Assembly (NCBI GenBank): GCA_947500275.1
Contig: CANMSW010000122.1
Location: 1-6,823 of the forward strand
Source: Bacteriovoracaceae bacterium
GTDB lineage: Bacteria > Bdellovibrionota > UBA1018
DNA: 6,823 nucleotides
Reading direction: 5' to 3'
Each line of letters opens with the position of its first letter. Positions within the stretch are counted from its first letter, which is position 1. A program made the translations under genes and the position numbers. Of this stretch, positions 1-6,154 are shown piece by piece. The notes beneath the pieces are model-generated. The model had not been told where the DNA came from, searched no databases, and saw only the letters and a list, made by a program, of their open reading frames with translations.

Positions 1-1
1 G

Positions 2-355
2 GGAATACAGGCCTCAATCCGCTCGGAAGTTCCTGATACAAACCAATTCAACGAAGCATTCTCTGACGTTTTCGCTGCAGGTTTACTTGAGAGAGCCCTC
101 ACCGACTACCGAACTCATCGACCTGAAGCGGGGCTCACTTCCTCTCCAAATGAGGTTGTCGCAGGCCTCAGCGGCCTCTGCGATACGGAGCGATCCTGGA
201 AGACGCGGGGCGAATCCCATTCGCGAGACGATCGCCGGATGCGGATTTTTGCATCGCAAACCGAGTTGAGAAGATTGGCAGGCTGCAGCGACAGCCCCCG
301 AGCGGGCCTGAGTCGCAGACTTTATCAATGCGAAGGCTTTGGACTGGGCCGTTAA
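2..355 (+). CDS. 3' fragment of an unrecognised protein (117 residues, 5' end outside window)
   Basis: The frame starting at base 2 is open from the window edge to a TAA at 353-355, giving 117 residues with no in-window start that would define the N-terminus. Codons in this frame are rich in G at position 1, as in real genes, and the translation contains a plausible helix (FNEAFSDVFAAGLLERAL, about residues 16-33) and three cysteines (60, 95, 110), ending in YQCEGFGLGR. I do not recognise the family. The spaced cysteines would suit an exported protein like the one at 4808-6145, but I see no clear sequence similarity between them. The gene converges on rpmB, with the rpmB terminator in between. 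An alternative frame (from base 3 to 269) is also open but has a less gene-like codon pattern and stops earlier. Confidence 0.6.
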   Translation, partial: GIQASIRSEVPDTNQFNEAFSDVFAAGLLERALTDYRTHRPEAGLTSSPNEVVAGLSGLCDTERSWKTRGESHSRDDRRMRIFASQTELRRLAGCSDSPRAGLSRRLYQCEGFGLGR

Positions 356-393
356 GAGTTCACTGGGCCCCGACGTTCATTTCTTTTGACCAT

Positions 394-436
394 AAAAAAG
401 CCCCCTGAAATCAGCTTAATGCTGTTTTCAGGGGGC
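394..436 (-). terminator. Intrinsic terminator of the rplX-rpmB operon
   Basis: Bases 400-415 and 421-436 form a 16-position stem (15 pairs, one T-T mismatch at 411/425) with a 5-base loop. Its base is six consecutive G-C pairs. On the minus strand it is followed directly by six T residues (complement of the A run at 394-399), so it is a classic Rho-independent terminator 30 bases beyond the rpmB stop. In the plus direction the hairpin is followed by TCAAGTGAC with no T run, so it should not work well for the convergent gene at 2-355. Confidence 0.93.
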
Positions 437-465
437 TCAAGTGACACCTAAATTTCTAAAACCAA

Positions 466-789
466 TTACTTCGCTGCGACAGCCTTCGCGCGATCAGCAG
501 CACCTTGGCGGCGGCGTGATCCCATGATGCGGTTTTTGGTCGTCAAGAGCTGCTGAGAGAGCATCTCTTCTTTTGCTTTCAAAAGAGCAGCAGTGATTCC
601 ACCGAGTTTATCGATGGTTTTCACAGCGTGGGTAGAAAGACGAAGCGTCAAAATCTGGCCCAATTCAGGAACCAAGTAACGCTTGCGAACCAAGTTTGGT
701 TCCCAGCGAGTACGGGTTTTGATGTTCGAATGGGAAACTTGGTTTCCGGTAACAGGAGCTTTTCCAGTCAATTCGCAGCGACGTGCCAT
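466..789 (-). CDS. rpmB: 50S ribosomal protein L28
   Basis: This 107-residue basic protein begins MARRCELTGK and continues with VSHSNIKTRTRWEPNL (about residues 18-33), the hallmark segment of bacterial L28, a late-assembling protein of the large ribosomal subunit. It is longer than the roughly 78 residues of Escherichia coli L28. The extra length is mostly C-terminal: an L28-like LSTHAVKTIDKLGG region is followed by a basic helix and an Ala/Lys-rich tail, similar in scale to the longer L28 of some other proteobacteria. The ATG at 789-787 is preceded by AAAAGGA about 10 bases upstream. It lies 33 bases downstream of rplX in the same direction and ahead of a strong terminator, so the two are almost certainly co-transcribed. 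Confidence 0.97.
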   Translation of the reverse strand: MARRCELTGKAPVTGNQVSHSNIKTRTRWEPNLVRKRYLVPELGQILTLRLSTHAVKTIDKLGGITAALLKAKEEMLSQQLLTTKNRIMGSRRRQGAADRAKAVAAK

Positions 790-822
790 GATCGTAGAAT
801 CCTTTTCTTTAAAGAGCCCGAA

Positions 823-1161
823 TTAAGCTTTCACTTCAGCAAGTACGGTTCCGCTTTTCTTTGCGAAACGAACGCGCTTTCCAGCTTCAACGCGAATGCC
901 GACACGGCTTGGATTGCCGGTCTTAGGATCAACCACCATCACGTTTGAGATGTGGACCCCTGCTTCCTTCGAAACGATTCCGCCCTGAGGATTTGCGCTC
1001 GAAGGTTTTACGTGACGTTTTACAACGTTCACTCCTTCGACCACAACGCGATCGGTCTTAGCGGAAACGCTGAGGACTTTGCCCTTCTTGCCTTTGTCTT
1101 TTCCGGCAATCACGGCAACGAGATCACCCCGGCGGACCAACAATTTCGTTTGAGCACTCAT
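823..1161 (-). CDS. rplX: 50S ribosomal protein L24
   Basis: The 112-residue product has the KOW motif near its N-terminus (GDLVAVIAGKDKGKKGKVL, about residues 12-30), followed by the VVEGVNVVKRHVKPS segment and a GGIVSKEAGVHISNV segment. Together these are diagnostic of bacterial L24, which starts 50S assembly by binding the 5' part of 23S rRNA. Length is close to the usual 100-105 residues. The ATG at 1161-1159 has AGGGTGA about 6 bases upstream. The gene normally sits between rplN and rplE in the S10/spc cluster; here it is paired only with rpmB, and the 413 bases upstream contain no ribosomal protein gene. Expression probably starts from a promoter in the 1162-1574 gap, but I cannot point to convincing -35/-10 boxes. 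Confidence 0.97.
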   Translation of the reverse strand: MSAQTKLLVRRGDLVAVIAGKDKGKKGKVLSVSAKTDRVVVEGVNVVKRHVKPSSANPQGGIVSKEAGVHISNVMVVDPKTGNPSRVGIRVEAGKRVRFAKKSGTVLAEVKA

Positions 1162-1338
1162 GTTCTCACCCTGTCTTCCGATTTAGACGGTCTTCGTAAT
1201 TCAGACTTCCAAATCGATCTTCTTAAAATCAGTCTTTAATTAACTGCTTTCCACCAGGAAAGCCGAACACCCTCGAGTCAGGACGCCCCTGAATGTCGAT
1301 TTCGTTCTTTCGACGACTGCCGGAGTTTCAATCAGTCA

Positions 1339-1380
1339 TTCGACAGAAGTCTTTCGACTAAAGTCGTTCGACCGAAGTCT
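1339..1380. repeat. Three tandem 14-bp repeats, consensus TTCGACNRAAGTCK
   Basis: Three copies abut exactly: TTCGACAGAAGTCT (1339-1352), TTCGACTAAAGTCG (1353-1366) and TTCGACCGAAGTCT (1367-1380). Each copy contains an inverted half-site pair, GAC...GTC; the middle copy has the perfect dyad CGACT-AA-AGTCG. A partial match (TTCGACGACTG) lies at 1309-1319. The array is about 180 bases upstream of rplX. Tandem dyads at a fixed 14-bp period could be binding sites for a dimeric regulator, although the period is not a multiple of the helical turn. They could equally be a small expansion with no function. Confidence 0.75.
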
Positions 1381-1482
1381 CTCGCAGCAGTTGATCTTCA
1401 TCAGAGCCACTGCCCCAGGCCAAATCCGGCTTAAAGCGCGGATAGAACCAATCCCAGTAAATCGTCGTCCGGGTCACTTAGC

Positions 1483-1501
1483 ACTGTCGCCGGCGAACAG
1501 T
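1483..1501. repeat. Short palindrome ACTGTCGCC/GGCGAACAGT
   Basis: Bases 1483-1501 read ACTGTCGCCGGCGAACAGT: nine bases of one arm match the other arm with a single extra A. It lies 74 bases beyond the stop of the MenH-like gene. The central CGCCGGCG leaves almost no loop, so a protein-binding site is as likely as an RNA hairpin. No T run follows on either strand, so it is not a terminator. Confidence 0.4.
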
Positions 1502-1574
1502 CGAGGGTTCTCTTTAATTCCCCGAAAGTTTTTTCTCGGTTTTAAGTCCCCTAGCCTGAGTTCAGTACCTCAAG

Positions 1575-2516
1575 TCAGATTAAAAAGGAGCGAATTTTCT
1601 CAGCCAAATCGGCCGGGGCATCCAAAAAGACCGCATGTCCAGAGTCGGGGCACATCCAAAACTCACCCATGACCTGAAGATCCTGAAGCTCATGGAGCAA
1701 ACTCACAAACTTCCGGTCCCGCTCGCCCGCAACCCACAAAACCCGCAAAGACTCCTCGAGCGCCCTCCATTCAGCTAGACCTGGACGCATGTCGATTTGA
1801 CGCCCGAGCAAGAAAGTTTGCGCGACTTCCGCCAATCGTTGCGGGCTCATCTGCCCCCTCCAATCCCTGGCTTCTGAGTTGAGTTGCTCCAATAATCGGG
1901 GGGAGGTCGAAAACGGGGGTTGTTTGAACCAATCCTCGCGGACCTTTTCGAGTGGTTCCCTTAAAATCCGCTCCGCCCAGCGTTCTTCGAGCGCTCGGCG
2001 TTTCTCGCGCTCCTCCTCGTTAGAAAAGCCAGGATGCCCCGACAGGAGAATCACTCGATCCCAGAGCGGATCGGTCGATCGCCTGCGTTTCCCCTTTTTT
2101 GCGTGAGCATCATCTAAGGCGTGCGACTCCTTATTAAGAATCTGCATCAGAACTCTCGCACCTAGACCTTCGCCTAAAGCGATATGCCTTTCGAGGTGCT
2201 CGGAACGGGAAGACCGCGGTGACTTCGAGGGATGGGACTCATGAAAAACGAGGAGGAATCGATTCACCAGGTCGTCCAAACTCTTGCAATCCGGACTGCT
2301 CAACCAGGAGCGAAGATCCCATGAAACAAAGCGAAGCCGAACCGACGGGTCGAGGTCCACATCTCGGTTCAGGGACCAATTGAGTGAATCAGGGTCGGAC
2401 GGAGGTTGAATGAAGGCCGCTTCCAAAGCACCGGCGAGCGCCCGGAAATCCTCAGGACCACGAAAAAAACCATGGAGGCCATGAATCCAGACGATTTCTC
2501 GACGATGGGAAGACAT
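1575..2516 (-). CDS. MenH-like alpha/beta hydrolase lacking the nucleophilic serine
   Basis: The 313-residue product resembles MenH, which makes 2-succinyl-6-hydroxy-2,4-cyclohexadiene-1-carboxylate in menaquinone synthesis. Matching elements, in order: IHGLHGF (11-17), a GHPG motif (160-163) followed by a charged helix EEREKRRALEERW, PLEKVREDWFKQPPF (188-202), the Asp motif GERDRKF (Asp267) and the His motif SGH (His294). The helix and GHPG pattern are specific enough to favour MenH over other hydrolases. At the nucleophile elbow the sequence is GEGLGAR (115-121): Gly117 replaces the expected Ser, while the MenH-type Arg four residues later (Arg121) is kept. It is about 60 residues longer than typical MenH, with extra sequence before the elbow and a basic insert near 139-147. 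The ATG at 2516 has AAGGTGG just upstream. It follows the fused shikimate-pathway-like gene by 97 bases, so co-transcription is likely. Without Ser it may be inactive or altered. Confidence 0.85.
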   Translation of the reverse strand: MSSHRREIVWIHGLHGFFRGPEDFRALAGALEAAFIQPPSDPDSLNWSLNRDVDLDPSVRLRFVSWDLRSWLSSPDCKSLDDLVNRFLLVFHESHPSKSPRSSRSEHLERHIALGEGLGARVLMQILNKESHALDDAHAKKGKRRRSTDPLWDRVILLSGHPGFSNEEEREKRRALEERWAERILREPLEKVREDWFKQPPFSTSPRLLEQLNSEARDWRGQMSPQRLAEVAQTFLLGRQIDMRPGLAEWRALEESLRVLWVAGERDRKFVSLLHELQDLQVMGEFWMCPDSGHAVFLDAPADLAEKIRSFLI

Positions 2517-2613
2517 AAACCACCTTAAAGCGTCTCGTGCGCTTCTTCAGTCTAACCCTTCCTGAACCTCGCTGCCATCTCCTCGAAACTCTGAGTTTTT
2601 TCGCGCTGGGCAG

Positions 2614-4554
2614 TCAGCGACTCCCCGCTCTTCGCAATAAAGCAGGAATGAGCGTCGGCGTCTCCGACCAGAACAACTGCCTCTCGAGCGTGATTTCCTT
2701 CAAGAAAACATCACCGGGAAAATGCCTGGCGCCCAACTGTTGGGCAATTCGCCGCCCGGGTGAATCCTCATCCGCCACAAGATCTACGACCCACCGAGGC
2801 TGACCAAACTCTGTCCCCAACCCCGAATCGGCTTCGCGCACCTCGCCACAGACCAAGAGGTCCGGGCGGACCACCTGAAGTGCTGCCAACTCTGCATCCG
2901 AAGCAGAATTAAGTGCGATGACTTTGTCGGAATACTGAGAGGGCTGACCGACCGAGGCGGCCGGGACCACCTGAGGAAGCTCTTCGCGGACCCAGGCGAC
3001 CTGGTTCTCGTCCCCGACCCAGACAATAGAACGCGGATCCCGCGGATCCCGAACGCCTGCCCGCCTCCGCCATTCTCGGATCACTTTCCGAAAGGCCGGC
3101 GTTGCCGCATGATCTCCCTGCCAACCGGTTTCGCCATGCGCTAACGTATCGACTCGACCACTCCTACGCGCCCTCAAACTCACGCGCCCCTCACAAATCG
3201 AGAAAGCATCCAGCGATAATTCGCTATCCAAAGAGATCCGAGTAACACCGAGTGCGCTTAAACTTTGGATCGCTCTCAAAAACTCTGCTTTTTGAAGAGG
3301 AACCTCGAGGAACGCAAATCCTCGGTCGCGATGCCAGCGATCCTGAAGAATTCGATGGGCTGACTCCCGGGGAGACAACGAGAGGTGCGTCCCCCACTCA
3401 CCGCCCCTCACCTTTGCACGGGCCCACTCCTGGGGAAGCGGTAAATCGGGGTGCGTCTCACGGGTGTCGCCACCTAACGAAACCTTAAATAAGCTCAGGG
3501 ACTGACGTCCGATCGAATACAGATGATACCAGCGCCAACGCCCATCAGGGGAGGATGGCAACAGAATATGACGAAGCGGATCTCTCTGCTTCCATTGAAG
3601 CACAGCCTCAAACTCGGACCAGCTCTCAACCCGACACTCCAGCTTTAAAAGAACCTGAGGGAGGGTGGCCCCTACTGCAGTCAGGCGATCGACGATTGAT
3701 CCTATCGATTCGGAGGCCGCTCGATTGAAGGCACTCACAATCGCCACTTCACTCAGCTGCTCAGAATTAATTTGAGTTAAGAGATCCATGCTCACGTCTA
3801 AACGGAATCCGTCCTTGCTCGGCGGAATCCGGTCGACACAACGAAACAAAACTCGATCCGCGGAAAGACCCAGTTCAGTGACTTTCTGCGCATCGACTGC
3901 ATCGAGCATCAAGATCCCTGACGCCCCGCGAGTCCACTTTCTAACGAACCCTTTTCTCTGGAAGTCGGTACTTTGAAGCAGAACGCTGCCTTCGGGAAAA
4001 CTTTGAATCCCTCTTAAGAGTGCGTCCTCTTCGGGCTGTACGTCGTGAACTCCTTCAGAAAGAACCAGCTCTTCCGACGCCAAACGAGCAAAGCGGCGAG
4101 CACGAAAGGAAGCCCGTTCCCGAAACTCGAGAAGAGGCGACTTTTCGGGTTGCGCTCTCGGGGCATCGGGGAAAATACGGCCCGAGAAATCGGATCTTCT
4201 TCTGATCCAACAGATGCCAACGTTTTCACGACTGAAAACGGGGTGATCAAACGCTTCAAACCCCGCATCCAGTTCGATCACGATCGGCGCCAGGCCAGGA
4301 GCACTGAGAACGGATTCATCAAGAAATTGGAGCGCCTGGCGCTCACGGGTACGAAGCCCCGCCTCGCCCTCTCGCTCAAGAATCATTTCAATGGGAGCAT
4401 CGGCTAACCGCGCCACTTCAGATATCAAGTCAAAACAACGGACGTTTGAGAGGGAAACCGCTAAGCGTTTTAGGAACGTGGTTTTCCCAACACCGCGATG
4501 GCCAATCAGGAACGTAACTTGGTTTTGAAAATAGGCTGCCGACTCATGATTCAT
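2614..4554 (-). CDS. Fused shikimate kinase / type I dehydroquinase / shikimate dehydrogenase-like protein, probably degenerate
   Basis: Counting from the ATG at 4554 (646 residues), three regions follow one another. Residues 1-180 resemble shikimate kinase: P-loop GHRGVGKTT (18-26) and a GE..LR segment near 63-68. Residues about 190-380 resemble type I 3-dehydroquinase: VAIVSAFNR where a VS.HDF motif is expected, and VLLKLE carrying a possible Schiff-base Lys304. Residues about 382-646 resemble shikimate dehydrogenase: HLSLSP (390-395), VDTL (468-471), WVGDENQVA for the nucleotide-binding loop, and a typical C-terminal PG..FL region. Several catalytic residues look lost: the kinase shikimate-binding Asp and GGG loop, the dehydroquinase His, and the dehydrogenase Lys (Glu445) and Asp (Ala484). 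The order matches the C-terminal part of fungal AROM. The start is uncertain: a GTG at 4662 and an ATG at 4614 are also in frame, but 4554 best fits the kinase N-terminus. Only a weak ribosome binding site is visible (GGGAG 15 bases upstream). Confidence 0.8.
   Translation of the reverse strand: MNHESAAYFQNQVTFLIGHRGVGKTTFLKRLAVSLSNVRCFDLISEVARLADAPIEMILEREGEAGLRTRERQALQFLDESVLSAPGLAPIVIELDAGFEAFDHPVFSRENVGICWIRRRSDFSGRIFPDAPRAQPEKSPLLEFRERASFRARRFARLASEELVLSEGVHDVQPEEDALLRGIQSFPEGSVLLQSTDFQRKGFVRKWTRGASGILMLDAVDAQKVTELGLSADRVLFRCVDRIPPSKDGFRLDVSMDLLTQINSEQLSEVAIVSAFNRAASESIGSIVDRLTAVGATLPQVLLKLECRVESWSEFEAVLQWKQRDPLRHILLPSSPDGRWRWYHLYSIGRQSLSLFKVSLGGDTRETHPDLPLPQEWARAKVRGGEWGTHLSLSPRESAHRILQDRWHRDRGFAFLEVPLQKAEFLRAIQSLSALGVTRISLDSELSLDAFSICEGRVSLRARRSGRVDTLAHGETGWQGDHAATPAFRKVIREWRRRAGVRDPRDPRSIVWVGDENQVAWVREELPQVVPAASVGQPSQYSDKVIALNSASDAELAALQVVRPDLLVCGEVREADSGLGTEFGQPRWVVDLVADEDSPGRRIAQQLGARHFPGDVFLKEITLERQLFWSETPTLIPALLRRAGSR
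3032..3049. repeat. Exact 9-bp tandem duplication within the fusion gene
   Basis: CGCGGATCC occurs twice in a row, encoding a repeated Arg-Asp-Pro in the linker just before the nucleotide-binding strand of the dehydrogenase-like region (about residues 502-508 of the 646-residue product). The reading frame is preserved. It looks like a small slippage duplication in a tolerant loop. Confidence 0.6.
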
Positions 4555-4807
4555 GGGCTCTTTGAAGTTCTCCCGTTGGAGATCCCTCCTGAAAATGAAA
4601 AATACTCCCTTCATTCTGAAGCAGAACTCAACAAAGGTCGAGGAGAGTGTGTCAAGAATCACCCCCCGGAGCCGAATGAAATATCACCTACCGAAGACTT
4701 GGGGCGTCCCTGGTCCTTACCCCGCGCGCCCCGTGCTTTTAGCCTTCCCACGAGCGTCATCCTGAGAGAACCTTAACCCGAGGGGAACCTAACCCAAAAG
4801 GGGATCC
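4555..4807. promoter_or_regulatory. Divergent intergenic region between the fusion gene and the HEQTH protein gene
   Basis: The two flanking genes are transcribed away from each other, so promoters for both should lie here. On the minus strand a TTGACA box sits at 4655-4650, but the bases 17-18 further on (GTTGAG/TTGAGT) are a poor -10. If it is real, the fusion gene must start at 4614 or 4554 rather than at the GTG at 4662. On the plus strand a direct repeat (4768-4779 and 4785-4795) lies just before the ribosome binding site. No clear plus-strand promoter hexamers are visible. Confidence 0.35.
4768..4795 (+). repeat. Direct repeat GAACCTTAACCC / GAACCTAACCC upstream of the exported-protein gene
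   Basis: Two near-identical 11-12 base copies start 17 bases apart (4768 and 4785) and end 12 bases before the ATG at 4808. They directly precede the AAAAGGGG ribosome binding site (4797-4803), so they would lie in the 5' untranslated region or overlap a promoter. The position suits an operator or a translational control element, but the copies are short. Confidence 0.4.
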
Positions 4808-6145
4808 ATGGCGGGAAAACTGCTAAACAAAAAGCGCTTTAAGCCCTACATTTTACTCCTCATCAACACGTGCGTGATCACGGGTCTGCTCGAAAATCCA
4901 GCACAAGCACAGTCCGCCCCCCGAACTGATATTACGCAACTCCCCGGGACGACGAGCGTCGTCCGAGGCATAGGGGGAATCGAAGCCGCAACTACTGACC
5001 TAAGTGGGGCCGGATCGCGGTGCCCGGGCCCGACGGAATTCACGAATGTGACCCAATGTTCAGAGATGCAGTCCGTCACGCAACCTTATATCATGAGAGA
5101 TGGCGAACTCACTCCCGCCTGCCCAGGCATGAGCGATCGCCAATACCGCCAGCTCCTTGGAATAAATATCGCAGCCCTCCGCCTCATGAACCAATCCAGG
5201 CGAATGATCGCGCAGAGGATGACCTGCCTTTTAGGCGTCACGGTGAGCGAGGCTCAGGTAACGAACTCCCTGGGCTCGATGGCAGGGCTCCTTTGTGATT
5301 CTTCGGGACGAACGAGCCGAGATTTTGTTGTGAGTTGCGGCGATTCAGGCGTCGGCTCAACCGCCTCCTTTCAAGGTGGGCTACCGTATGCCCCCGGGCA
5401 AAGCGTAGACACTTTCTGTGGAACTGTTCAATTTCGACCGGACGCGATCAGCAGAACAGAAGACGCCATGCGAAATGCGCGCGCTTCGGGTCAAGCAAGT
5501 GCAGCTGAGTTCAGAAAACTCGACCTCATGGATTCCGTCATACACGAACAAACCCACGCCCTGGTCCGGTCCCTCACGCGAACCTTGCCAGGAGCCGACG
5601 CTTCCGCCCCCCCAAATCACAGTTGCAGTGTAGGCACCCTGTCTAATTCGTACGAAAGCGGGTGCCGTTTTTTCGATGGACAACGAGATCAAAACGTTCA
5701 AATTCAAATCGGGTCCTCGGGCACTGATGCGACTCAATATCGGCCCTACCGATCTGTGAGCAGCATCGATGAGCGAAGGATGAGTCTCGAACGCGACCTG
5801 GGCCGACTGCAATCCAGAATTCCTGCGATCCAGGACCGATTGACCCGAGGGCGACCGCTCTCTTCAAGTCAACAGCGAGATTGGGATATGTTTCAAGCGC
5901 TCACCACCGAGAGCACACGGCTCACCACTGAACGGGGTTGCGCCGTGGCAGCCGAGGCGTCGCCTCGGGCCATCTCCACCACTGATTTTGATTCGCCCAC
6001 GAATCCCTGCGGCGTCACACCCTCTGGCAGATTCCGAAATGAAACGACAGCCAGAGCCGTCGCCCGTGATATCTTAAGGAGCCGCTCTGGCTGCGAATCT
6101 GCTTCGCGTGAATTTTTTGATTTCGATCGCGTTCGAAGCTTCTAA
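4808..6145 (+). CDS. Exported cysteine-rich protein with HEQTH motif, putative zinc metallopeptidase
   Basis: The 445-residue product starts with a basic region and a hydrophobic stretch (about 14-28), then PAQAQS, giving a likely signal peptidase I cut after Ala34. The Cys at 22 is not in a lipobox. The mature part has 12 cysteines, an even number that suits disulfides in the periplasm or outside the cell. Residues 241-253 read MDSVIHEQTHALV; HEQTH (246-250) is an HExxH zinc-binding and catalytic motif in a helical setting. I cannot identify the third ligand with certainty and the metzincin HExxHxxGxxH pattern is absent. A charged, Gln/Arg-rich helical segment (about 320-375) follows. I do not recognise the family. 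The ATG at 4808 is preceded by AAAAGGGG at good spacing. It converges on the gene at 6155-6823, which also carries HExxH. The peptidase role is inferred from the motif alone. Confidence 0.85.
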   Translation: MAGKLLNKKRFKPYILLLINTCVITGLLENPAQAQSAPRTDITQLPGTTSVVRGIGGIEAATTDLSGAGSRCPGPTEFTNVTQCSEMQSVTQPYIMRDGELTPACPGMSDRQYRQLLGINIAALRLMNQSRRMIAQRMTCLLGVTVSEAQVTNSLGSMAGLLCDSSGRTSRDFVVSCGDSGVGSTASFQGGLPYAPGQSVDTFCGTVQFRPDAISRTEDAMRNARASGQASAAEFRKLDLMDSVIHEQTHALVRSLTRTLPGADASAPPNHSCSVGTLSNSYESGCRFFDGQRDQNVQIQIGSSGTDATQYRPYRSVSSIDERRMSLERDLGRLQSRIPAIQDRLTRGRPLSSSQQRDWDMFQALTTESTRLTTERGCAVAAEASPRAISTTDFDSPTNPCGVTPSGRFRNETTARAVARDILRSRSGCESASREFFDFDRVRSF

Positions 6146-6154
6146 AGCCAAGAC

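Larger units (their letters stand above)
1162..1574. other. 413-base intergenic region, probable leader and control region of rplX-rpmB
   Basis: No convincing gene lies here on either strand. The region separates the stop of the MenH-like gene (1575) from the rplX start (1161), all on the minus strand. It holds a three-copy 14-bp tandem repeat (1339-1380) and a short palindrome (1483-1501). No clear hairpin followed by a T run is visible just after the MenH-like stop, so read-through into rplX cannot be excluded. The A/T-rich stretch at about 1220-1250 is the likeliest place for a minus-strand promoter, but the hexamers are too weak to call. I see no tRNA cloverleaf or other structured RNA. 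Confidence 0.5.

Noticed and set aside
83..328. 81-residue minus-strand open frame near the left edge
   Set aside because: The plus-strand frame 2-355 has the better codon pattern and reaches the window edge; the antisense product shows no known motif or ribosome binding site of note.
346..388. Possible plus-strand terminator: GGGCC...GGCCC (346-350 with 366-370) followed by a T-rich stretch
   Set aside because: Only five pairs with a 15-base loop that overlaps the last codons of the gene, and the T-rich part is several bases away and interrupted.
1501..1522. GGGTTC-like sequence suggesting a tRNA T-arm
   Set aside because: The loop is too long and no acceptor, D or anticodon stems can be paired around it on either strand.
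1391..1672. Open plus-strand frame with a 93-residue product rich in Pro, Arg and Ser
   Set aside because: It begins with a TTG without a clear ribosome binding site and runs antisense into the end of the well-supported MenH-like gene; the composition is typical of a shadow frame.
4555..4662. N-terminal extension of the fusion protein from the GTG at 4662 or ATG at 4614
   Set aside because: The extra 16-36 residues have no shikimate kinase counterpart, no good ribosome binding site precedes either start, and a TTGACA-like box overlaps this stretch; not fully excluded.
5381..5812. 143-residue minus-strand open frame
   Set aside because: It lies wholly antisense inside the exported HEQTH protein gene, which has a signal peptide, a ribosome binding site and a motif; no recognisable domain in the antisense product.
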